This document shows, piece after piece, positions 6,801 through 11,940 of a DNA stretch of 11,940 nucleotides (its first letter is position 1; each line of letters opens with the position of its first letter). The notes beneath the pieces are model-generated. The model worked only from the letters and a program-made list of their open reading frames with translations. It was not told where the DNA came from and did not search any database. The position numbers were made by a program, and so were the translations under genes. The stretch comes from Verrucomicrobiia bacterium. Its GTDB lineage: Bacteria > Verrucomicrobiota > Verrucomicrobiae > Limisphaerales > UBA11358. Location of the stretch: NCBI GenBank assembly GCA_030042375.1, contig JASHZU010000052.1:1-11940 (forward strand), written 5' to 3'.

Positions 6801-7952
6801 TTGATTCGTTATTACAGTCGCAGTCAGCCCTGTTGGCACTCCCGGGACGGGTTGTGGCGGAGGGGTGAATGCCTGGCCGGTAACTTTGCGAATGAGGTCA
6901 TAATAATCTTCCGTCGTATAGACAGTAGTACCATCAGGTGAGAGGGCGACGCCTTGCGGACAACGCGAGGCGACACCACCGGGTTCATCAGGTACAGCTA
7001 CCGTTCCATCTACCCAGCCTGAAAATGGACTTGTCCAGTCATTGGAGGAAACGCCGTAGAAATTAGTAACGATGCCGCTGGTGGTGATGACTTTGACACG
7101 GTCATTGCCAAAATCGTCAACAATCAATGTGCCATCACCGGCGGAAGCCACACCCATGGGTTGGAAGAACTTGGCGGCCCATGACGGCAATCCTTCATTG
7201 TTAATCCCGGTTCCATCGCCTGCGCCATTGAAGCCGGCGTTGGTGGTGACGAGGCCGGTGACGGGGTTGATGTTATAGATGCCATTACGGCTGGAATCGC
7301 AAACGGCCAGCGAGCCGTTGGGCATGTAGGCAATGCCCTGGAGTGAAGCGCCGGCATTTGTGACTACGGCGACCGTTGTCACAATGGAATTGGTAATACG
7401 GACAACCAAATTGCTCCGTTCGGTCACATAAAGGTCGCCTAAGGTATCAATGGTGATGCCCTGGGCATTGGTTAAATGAGAAGCGTTAGTGGCCACAAAG
7501 AAACCGTAGGTATCAAATTCCAGGACGGTCCCATTGGTGGCGGTGGCGTTGTTGGTGGTTCCCCGGTTAAGGACATAGACGTTTCCCGAGGAATCCAGAA
7601 CCACGCCGTCCGGCTTGCTAAGGAAGTTCGTGGTGAACGTGAAGGTGTAGCCATTGTTGGCGTCGCCGAAATCGGTCAACAGGCGCACGGCGTTGTTGTC
7701 GCGGTCGGCCACGAAAAGGGTTTGGCCGTCCTGGGATACGGTGATGCCCATGGGAGTATGGAACAGGGCGTACAGGGTATTGGTATCTCTATAACCAGAA
7801 TAACCGCTGACCGCGCCGCCTCCGAGGGTCTTAACGACCGGTTGGGCAAAGAGGCTGCCGGCTGACAATGCTGCAATGACGACGACGCTTTGCAGCGCAA
7901 TACGGGCCAGAGCAGTGACCGGTTTGATGCCGGAAAGGATAGCTGTTTTCAT
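3804..7952 (-). CDS. Secreted multidomain NHL/FN3/cohesin-like/dockerin-like/TSP3-like protein, 1382 aa
   Basis: This is a large exported protein of unknown specific role. ATG at 7952 is preferred over an upstream in-frame ATG at 8048 because it starts directly at a signal peptide (MKTAIL..., hydrophobic to about 34, cleavage likely after LFA) and avoids overlapping the secretin gene. In order: six NHL-type propeller blades (about 63-358, e.g. TPMGITVSQDGQTLFVADR); a fibronectin III domain (367-458); a chitobiase-C-like segment with YYTLDGSDPT (618-627); a cohesin-like beta domain (about 695-900); a stretch with dockerin-like loops (GDFGTGNL, 936-943; FGDGTLDICD, 1025-1034); a second cohesin-like domain (about 1108-1257, AGQTITIPVDAN); a TSP3/EF-type segment (DGIPDSW, 1262-1268; NADADGTGLNNY, 1284-1295); and a C-terminal beta domain (1325-1380) common in Verrucomicrobia surface proteins. 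Thr/Asn are abundant; no transmembrane anchor is seen. It lies 64 bp after the secretin gene on the same strand, so it may be cotranscribed and exported or surface-displayed through that machine. Cohesin and dockerin labels rest on pattern only. Confidence 0.85.
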   Translation of the reverse strand: MKTAILSGIKPVTALARIALQSVVVIAALSAGSLFAQPVVKTLGGGAVSGYSGYRDTNTLYALFHTPMGITVSQDGQTLFVADRDNNAVRLLTDFGDANNGYTFTFTTNFLSKPDGVVLDSSGNVYVLNRGTTNNATATNGTVLEFDTYGFFVATNASHLTNAQGITIDTLGDLYVTERSNLVVRITNSIVTTVAVVTNAGASLQGIAYMPNGSLAVCDSSRNGIYNINPVTGLVTTNAGFNGAGDGTGINNEGLPSWAAKFFQPMGVASAGDGTLIVDDFGNDRVKVITTSGIVTNFYGVSSNDWTSPFSGWVDGTVAVPDEPGGVASRCPQGVALSPDGTTVYTTEDYYDLIRKVTGQAFTPPPQPVPGVPTGLTATVITNQESYEVVLTWNPQSDATNFIVGRAGSSGGPFPAIANTPETTYTDDNVQNGATYYYVLQAENTGGISATSAPVSVIIPVPAPNPPNIGWYDFEGNTQTGFYSTLHPISAGDPYIANNPINIAIDCVDYTNGLTIKYITIPTFTNGTPESTITNLGSTPPFPYENGQLFGSTLVNPLPPLPLTNGTVTIEAVDINGVGEASSVSAATFIFQVGTPAVVGNNAAQFTLEDATTNVVFYYTLDGSDPTNAPASQQIPTTNGMATLSLNGSTNIIFQVRALGAGPDADFQMSGIAQLVFTPNTYVPNTISWGFARGECSSAFLGAAGETFIAPVTLTMLPASVVDSLQFNLVVTNGGPGVTNIGPPITAGDFGFQPMLMQLVPGSSPPAYAPIPPLMFANYETGFIPPQDIVTYNGTNFVSLEFTNNTENLLGVGWLERSGQTNLYDTLSQNLITYSIAHDDLFPNTNEPTGVIVGGYTFQIPASAAVGEQYQIRIGSPSATDNGIGNPGSAVNIVNPFETNALALGPGTLNAIKNVTVFSIPYLVGDVYNFRWFNAGDFGTGNLSTYGSANAAQVFETAVYAINEPPTNCDFYNAMDSCGAIGRYDGNLGDEFYGYYTNAGPMTLAQEQALFNGGNNLTNMDEIAFGDGTLDICDVYVTYVRSLDPQRTWFERVWTNGVLVATTTPNLATAVAIPSVSTSSGSAQVSLKGASQSEATSITNTPLVNFTAGDYLASAGQTITIPVDANTFGPYPLRMLMLNLNVVPLDGSPALTVPVQFTPNPALSSAIGSSTPAFTMQRGNGNYSGAWLPNSTVLPSDLSGLTGNANIGYLTVTIPTNANSMSSYAVNFGHASATPSGLASFPSKTFTGLITLSSRTNSYYNDGIPDSWRLRYFGTIYNELSVSNADADGTGLNNYQKYVAGLNPVDPTSVLNEGTDQPVATSQQDLVLYWPSVAGQTYIIERSPTLFPPQWTAISTNIGDGTYMEIHDTSGGNNRYYEVTTP

Positions 7953-8016
7953 AGCAGATGTGTGTGTTTTGTTTTTGCCGTTGCAAAATATTTTCTCGTA
8001 AATGATGAATTTGCGA

Positions 8017-10167
8017 TTATTGCGCCGTAGTGCTGCTGTCAAATTCACCGGCCACGGGGGCAGGATTGCTCCAATCAGGTTCGGGCCTGTCCCACTTTGA
8101 ATTAGGATTCATGGGCTGCTTCATCAAAACGGGCTTGGAAGCAAGAAAATCGCTCGTGGTCGGCTGAAAATCGTCATCCCGGACGATGGTAGGCGTGATG
8201 AAAATAATGAGGTTATCTTTGTCCATCGTAACATTTTCGCTCTTAAAGGCCCAGCCCAGCGCGGGGATATCGCCCAGAAGCGGCACCTGCGTCCAGGTAG
8301 CGGTCGGGTTGTCCTGGACAAGGCCACCCATGACGAGCGTATTCGCATTCGGAATCATGACCTGCGTTTCAATATGCCGTGAGTCAAATTCATCCGCCTG
8401 GTAAGTCACGCCGGCGACAACTTTGGAAACCGTGGCGAAGTAGCTGGAGACATCGGGAACCACTTTGAGCCAGATATAATCATTGGCCGTGATGCGCGGG
8501 GTCACCTGCAGCACGGTGCCGATGTTGGAGTAGGAAATTTGCGAACCGCCCGAGGCCACACCGGTAACGGTCGCCTGGACGTTGATCACGGGGAATTCCC
8601 GGGTGACAGAAATCTCCGCCGGCTGGTTGTCCAGGGTGACTACGCGCGGCGTGGAAACGATTTGGGCATCATAGCTGGAATTCAGGAAAGACAGCACGGC
8701 CTGCACGCCATCGGCATTCAGGAAGCCCATGGCCGGCGTAAGTCCGGTAAGCGTATTCCATGAGAGCCCGCCGCCCAAAGTGGAGGGCGAAGGATAAGTG
8801 GTCAGAGTCGTTGCTGTGCTGTGACTGGTCGAAGACGAGGACGTAGTTCCAGCGCCACTCGGGACAGATGTTGACGATGCACCTTGATTGATGGTTTGAA
8901 CTGATGACGACAGCGGTCCCGGTTGCAAAACACCGTTTCCGAAGCTGATGTTTTGGGCGGCCAGCGTTCCTGACCAATTGATGCCTTTGGCCGTTTGAGG
9001 TGTGCTCGTAATTTCAACGAGTTTGGTTTCAATCAGGACCTGACGCGTGGGCTTGTCCAATTCATTGACGAGCTCATCTACAGCGTCCTGTTCGTTTTCC
9101 GTGGCCACTACAATTAATTGGCTGGTACGGTTGTCAGGGAAGACGTGGCTGCGCCGGTCGGTCAAGGAGGACTGCACGGATAAGACCATGTTGGACGTGC
9201 TGGCATATTTGAGCTGGACGACCCGGGTGACGAGCGGCGGCGGGGCCGTGGGGTCTTTCATGCTGATGCGGGCGATTTTCGTCCGGGGATCCTCGACGAG
9301 TTGCAAGTCGTAGTTGTTCAGCAAAGCCAAAAGAGCCTGCTCGGCAGTAACATTTTCCCAGCGAATGGAAAGCGTTGGTTCAGCTTTAATCTGCCCGTTC
9401 TGGTCGGGCTGGCCATAACCGATTTTGGGATCGAGCAAATAATTAATGCCGGCCTGGCGCGCCAAATTTTCAATCGCGACGGTCAGGGGGACATCCTGGA
9501 ATTCGATGAGCGGGATGCTGGCGGTAACCGGAGCCGGAGCCGGGACTTCCCCGTTGCCCGGCGCAGTGGCCGCGGTTGAGGCTGTCTCAGTAGCCGGGGC
9601 TGCGGGCACAGCCGGAATCGCAGCAGCAGGCGCATTGGTCTCAGCAGCCACGGGCGCAGCCGGAGTGACAACTACGGGCACCGCGGTTGCCGGAGCGGCG
9701 GTAGCGGGGGCCGCAGGCACCGGAGCCGCGGGTACAGGGACAGGCGCAACGGGAGCAGCGGCAGCAGCAGGCACGTTGGTGTCGGCAGCCGCGGGCGCAG
9801 CCGCAGCGGCAGCAGCGGCAGGTACGTTGGTATCAGCAGCGACCGGCGCAACCGGGGCCGCAACGGCGGCAGCGTTGGTATCGGCCGTTGCAGGTGCAGC
9901 CGTAGCTGCGGCGGCAGATGCATTGGTGTCGGCCGCGACAGGCGCGGCTGCGGCAGCGGATGCGTTAGTGTCGTCAGTCGCAGCAGGGGCACCGGAAGTG
10001 TTGGTATCGGCTGCCGCAGCATTACCGGTAGCCGCGGCCATTTCGGCAGCGCTGGCCGGGTTTGTGGGCGAAGCCATTCCGTTCGTTGGCCAGCCATTTT
10101 GGGTCATGGCGGACTGTTGTAACGCGAGCGTTCCAATCACCGTGAGCGTGAATAATTTCAGTTTCAT
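8017..10167 (-). CDS. pilQ: PilQ/GspD-family outer-membrane secretin, 716 aa
   Basis: This forms the outer-membrane pore of a type IV pilus or type II-like secretion system. A signal peptide (1-22; no lipobox Cys) leads into an Ala/Pro/Thr-rich low-complexity linker (about 40-217). A secretin N0/STN domain follows (218-302: IPLIEFQDVPLTVAIENLA, then SIRWENVTAEQALLALL), then an N1 domain (312-372: VVQLKYASTSN to QDAVDELVNELD). The secretin domain spans 375-662, with a Ser/Thr-rich insert at 420-460. Its hallmarks are STPRVVTLDNQPAEI (505-519), LVMGGLVQDN (611-620) and VPLLGDIPALGWAF (628-641), ending NLIIFITPTIV (652-662). A hydrophilic tail of 54 residues follows. AMIN domains typical of proteobacterial PilQ are absent. 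The start at 10167 begins the signal peptide; no good Shine-Dalgarno. It follows the PilP-like gene by 68 bp with no terminator between them, so it belongs to the pil operon. Confidence 0.94.
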   Translation of the reverse strand: MKLKLFTLTVIGTLALQQSAMTQNGWPTNGMASPTNPASAAEMAAATGNAAAADTNTSGAPAATDDTNASAAAAAPVAADTNASAAAATAAPATADTNAAAVAAPVAPVAADTNVPAAAAAAAAPAAADTNVPAAAAAPVAPVPVPAAPVPAAPATAAPATAVPVVVTPAAPVAAETNAPAAAIPAVPAAPATETASTAATAPGNGEVPAPAPVTASIPLIEFQDVPLTVAIENLARQAGINYLLDPKIGYGQPDQNGQIKAEPTLSIRWENVTAEQALLALLNNYDLQLVEDPRTKIARISMKDPTAPPPLVTRVVQLKYASTSNMVLSVQSSLTDRRSHVFPDNRTSQLIVVATENEQDAVDELVNELDKPTRQVLIETKLVEITSTPQTAKGINWSGTLAAQNISFGNGVLQPGPLSSSVQTINQGASSTSVPSGAGTTSSSSTSHSTATTLTTYPSPSTLGGGLSWNTLTGLTPAMGFLNADGVQAVLSFLNSSYDAQIVSTPRVVTLDNQPAEISVTREFPVINVQATVTGVASGGSQISYSNIGTVLQVTPRITANDYIWLKVVPDVSSYFATVSKVVAGVTYQADEFDSRHIETQVMIPNANTLVMGGLVQDNPTATWTQVPLLGDIPALGWAFKSENVTMDKDNLIIFITPTIVRDDDFQPTTSDFLASKPVLMKQPMNPNSKWDRPEPDWSNPAPVAGEFDSSTTAQ
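9517..10050 (-). repeat. Low-complexity Ala/Pro-rich coding repeat with a DTN motif
   Basis: This segment encodes residues 40-217 of the secretin. Asp-Thr-Asn recurs with Asp at residues 54, 66, 80, 96, 112 and 129, plus ETN at 176. The first six are spaced 12-17 residues apart and separated by Ala/Pro/Val runs. The DNA is a GC-rich degenerate repeat whose plus-strand form is close to GTTGGTATCGGC. Such DNA is prone to slippage and length variation. The peptide is probably a disordered spacer between the signal peptide and the N0 domain. Confidence 0.8.
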
Positions 10168-10235
10168 AAGTACTTTCTAGTTTGTCTGCAAATGGTTTTG
10201 ACCCTGTTATTGTTTTTATTTCAATCCTGTTCACT

Positions 10236-10649
10236 TCAGGGTTGATCGGAAAATTTAAGGAGATGCCGCGCGCCGGCCGATTCCACGAGCACGGAATCCT
10301 GCCCCACAGACAGGCAGCGAATGTGAATGCGGCCGTCGGGCGTGATGACATCGCCCTCATCGCCCGCGCCGAAAGTATGATTGTTGATAATGACAAAGCG
10401 CTGGGCTCCAACCTGGGAAAAGCCTTTAATTTGAAGAGAGGTCAATTCCACCGTGTGCGGGCGTTTTGACACGAAGTCTTCATAAGGACGCATGGAATTC
10501 GGAAAAAACGGATCGCGGCCATCGTTGGGGCTGGTCGGCATAACAAAAACCGACGGCACAGGCGCATTGGTATCCACCGGGGTCGCAGCAGCGGCCAGCG
10601 GCCAAATTCCGGCGGCTAACAATGTCCCAATGAGGTACGCGGATTTCAT
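10236..10649 (-). CDS. Small exported PilP-like protein of the secretin complex, 137 aa
   Basis: A signal peptide (1-22, MKSAYLIGTLLAAGIWPLAAAA) is followed by a short linker with DTNAP (26-30), then GRDPFFP (44-50), which resembles the DPF motif of PilP-type periplasmic proteins. A compact all-beta domain (about 64-133) follows, with SLQIKGF, FVIINN, TFGAGDEG and RHLLKF. Its position between pilO and the secretin gene is exactly that of pilP. Proteobacterial PilP is a lipoprotein, but there is no lipobox Cys here, so this product should be soluble in the periplasm. It would link the PilN-PilO complex to the secretin. The start is 5 bp after the pilO stop, so translational coupling is likely. 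Sequence similarity to PilP is short, so the call leans on gene order and the motif. Confidence 0.65.
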   Translation of the reverse strand: MKSAYLIGTLLAAGIWPLAAAATPVDTNAPVPSVFVMPTSPNDGRDPFFPNSMRPYEDFVSKRPHTVELTSLQIKGFSQVGAQRFVIINNHTFGAGDEGDVITPDGRIHIRCLSVGQDSVLVESAGARHLLKFSDQP

Positions 10650-10654
10650 AGTGA

Positions 10655-11224
10655 TCAGGATGTGGATTTCACGAGGGCAATAATTTCCATCGAGAAGTTG
10701 AGCTTCTCGCTGTCGCCCCCGGCGGGGCTGAGTTCTAAATCTACTACACGCATATGCGGAAATTTATTTTCGAAGTCAGCAATAAACTTGCCAATGTCGT
10801 GGTAATAGCCATTGCCGTGGAGATTAAAGGCTAATTGCTTATAGGGAAAATGAGGCAGCAGGTTCATATCGCCCGGGTCGGGCTGCCCAATATCTGGAAT
10901 GTCAATCCGGTAATTGGCCTTAAAGTGGCGCATAGTATCAATGGTCCAGGCGTACATGTCTCCCGTGGCCATATCTGTTTCGGCATCGGAAAGGGTGACC
11001 GTCAAATCCGCCAGTTCGTTGGAGGAAGCCTCCGATTGGCGGATTAGCGTCTTAATCGACGTGAGATGTGAGCGGGTATCGGCCGTTTCTTTTTTAATGC
11101 TGTCCAGTTTGGCATATTGAGGGCGAATGACGCCAAAGGCCAGGGCAGCAATGGCCACGACGATGCCCGCCAGTGTCATAAAGAACTGGTTGCGCTTTTT
11201 CTTATTTTTAGGGAGCCACATCAT
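10655..11224 (-). CDS. pilO: PilO-like inner-membrane alignment-complex protein, 189 aa
   Basis: This is a bitopic protein: a short basic cytoplasmic head (residues 1-12, WLPKNKKKRN), one transmembrane helix (about 14-33), a coiled-coil-like stretch (36-85) and a ferredoxin-like periplasmic domain (about 86-188). The element YKQLAFNLHGNGYYHDIGKFIADFENKFPHMRV is typical of PilO, though it is shown here only by its residues 128-160. PilO pairs with PilN in the inner-membrane platform of type IV pili. The ATG overlaps the pilN stop by 4 bp (ATGA), indicating translational coupling. A second ATG is the next codon, so the start is uncertain by one residue. In Akkermansia the comparable cluster includes Amuc_1100, a pilus-locus protein of related fold; a relationship is inferred, not tested. 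Confidence 0.82.
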   Translation of the reverse strand: MMWLPKNKKKRNQFFMTLAGIVVAIAALAFGVIRPQYAKLDSIKKETADTRSHLTSIKTLIRQSEASSNELADLTVTLSDAETDMATGDMYAWTIDTMRHFKANYRIDIPDIGQPDPGDMNLLPHFPYKQLAFNLHGNGYYHDIGKFIADFENKFPHMRVVDLELSPAGGDSEKLNFSMEIIALVKSTS

Positions 11225-11859
11225 CGGGTTTTATCAGGGAAATAACATTGTAGTTCGAAAGTCACAAAATTTTTGCCGTCGTTGTCCTGTTGCGGCGCCG
11301 ATTCATCAGCCAGGCGAATGCCATTGGTCTGATCCAGCATGTTTTTAAAATACGACTGCGCAGCCAGGGCCGCCTTGAATTTGGCCACCTGGTCGCCGGG
11401 ATTGGCGCTGGAATCGCGTGCATCGAGTGTAACGATGGTTTTCTCTGTGATGGATCCGCTTTTGCCACGCTGCGTGTTGGGAACAAATTGCTGGTCCACT
11501 CTGAGGTGGGTTAATTGCACATTGTCCACGGAAACCTTTTGCAGTGCGTTAAGCAGATTGGCCTGGAGCAACCGGGCATTGGTCAATTTTTTGAGCTCCT
11601 CTAATTTCATCTTGCTCGCGGCAATGAGCAGGTTATTGGTCACGGCCATTTGATATAAATTGGTGCTGGTATCGATCTGGAATTGCACCGACGTAAGGTC
11701 CCGGTTGGCCAGCATCACCTTGAGCTGGAGAGCGCTGCCCCAGACCAACATCACCGCCACTGCCAGGAAGCCGGCGACAACGAGACGCTTGACAGGATCG
11801 CGCCGCCGTAAATCTTCAGCGGCTTGCGCCTCGGCCAATAAATTGATGCGAATAGGCAT
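11221..11859 (-). CDS. pilN: PilN-like inner-membrane alignment-complex protein, 212 aa
   Basis: The N-terminus MPIRINLLAEAQ carries the INLL motif (residues 5-8) by which PilN docks into PilM in the cytoplasm. A single transmembrane helix follows (about 26-49), then a coiled-coil-like region (50-110) and a ferredoxin-like periplasmic domain with QLTHLRVDQQF (114-124). The length fits the family. Its start lies 8 bp after the pilM stop and its end overlaps pilO, so pilM-N-O form one tightly packed transcript. PilN would bridge cytoplasmic PilM and the periplasmic PilO/PilP-like/secretin parts. No Shine-Dalgarno is seen at the start, so coupling to pilM translation is likely. Confidence 0.84.
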   Translation of the reverse strand: MPIRINLLAEAQAAEDLRRRDPVKRLVVAGFLAVAVMLVWGSALQLKVMLANRDLTSVQFQIDTSTNLYQMAVTNNLLIAASKMKLEELKKLTNARLLQANLLNALQKVSVDNVQLTHLRVDQQFVPNTQRGKSGSITEKTIVTLDARDSSANPGDQVAKFKAALAAQSYFKNMLDQTNGIRLADESAPQQDNDGKNFVTFELQCYFPDKTR

Positions 11860-11867
11860 AACTTGGT

Positions 11868-11940
11868 TTATTCGAAAGCGGCCAGGGCCGCGCCTACGGC
11901 TACAGCCAGTCGCGGGCCAATATGTTCCATTTCCACAGCC
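11868..11940 (-). CDS. pilM: PilM, C-terminal 23 residues (runs off right edge)
   Basis: Reading in from the right edge, the frame ends HIGPRLAVAVGAALAAFE then TAA at 11870-11868. This resembles the last helix of PilM, an actin/FtsA-like cytoplasmic ATP-binding protein (LAVAVGAAL). Placement 8 bp upstream of pilN agrees with the conserved order pilM-N-O-P-Q. With so little sequence visible, the call rests mainly on this tail and gene order. Confidence 0.72.
   Translation of the reverse strand, partial: AVEMEHIGPRLAVAVGAALAAFE

Noticed and set aside
5694..6941. Plus-strand open frames of 190 and 210 codons opposite the giant secreted protein
   Set aside because: They lie wholly antisense to a continuous well-supported coding region with clear domains, and their translations show no family features.
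7953..8048. N-terminal extension of the giant protein to an ATG at 8048
   Set aside because: It would overlap the end of the secretin gene and bury the signal peptide 32 residues inside the protein.
9517..10050. CRISPR-like or minisatellite array
   Set aside because: The repeats are degenerate, in frame and coding, with no constant repeat/unique spacer structure.
9446..10180. Long plus-strand open frame (244 codons) opposite the secretin N-terminus, Ala/Gly/Val-rich
   Set aside because: It is the antisense of the Ala/Pro-rich repeat. GC-rich repeats rarely contain stops in any frame, and the product has no recognisable domain.

Overview
This 11.9 kb window looks like chromosomal DNA of a Verrucomicrobia-type (PVC superphylum) bacterium. 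That is inferred from three things: a PilM-N-O-(P-like)-secretin operon of the kind known from Akkermansia; a very large secreted Thr/Asn-rich protein built from NHL, fibronectin III, cohesin-like, dockerin-like and TSP3-like modules with a C-terminal domain typical of this phylum; and start codons that mostly lack a clear Shine-Dalgarno sequence. No rRNA, tRNA, CRISPR, integrase or transposase gene is visible.

Layout. (1) 1-499, minus: 5' part of a KDPG aldolase gene (eda), running off the left edge. A 77-bp AT-rich intergenic region, holding a near-perfect 18-bp palindrome and triplicated 10-mers, separates it from a divergent glyoxalase/VOC-fold gene (577-969, plus). (2) 970-1150: convergent intergenic region carrying a diverged 37-bp direct repeat and a hairpin. 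(3) 1151-3568: a manganese homeostasis module. An Nramp transporter (mntH) is followed 8 bp later by a universal stress protein gene, both on the minus strand. A divergent mntR is on the plus strand. The 136-bp mntH/mntR gap contains two 16-bp TGTA-n8-TACA palindromes, one on the -10 of the likely mntH promoter; these are proposed MntR operators. (4) 3569-3803: a hairpin terminator between convergent genes, then a roughly 150-bp stretch bounded by short inverted repeats that resembles a MITE-like element. (5) 3804-11940, minus: pilM (3' end only), pilN, pilO, a small PilP-like exported protein and a PilQ/GspD-type secretin. A 1382-residue secreted multidomain protein follows 64 bp downstream.

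How it fits together. PilM (cytoplasmic, FtsA-like), PilN and PilO (inner membrane), the PilP-like periplasmic protein and the secretin should form the alignment complex and outer-membrane pore of a type IV pilus or type II secretion-like machine. The giant NHL/cohesin-like/dockerin-like protein is a candidate client or surface partner of that machine. The secretin carries an unusual Ala/Pro-rich linker of about 180 residues punctuated by a DTN motif, and the same motif follows the signal peptide of the PilP-like protein. These are the least ordinary parts of the window.
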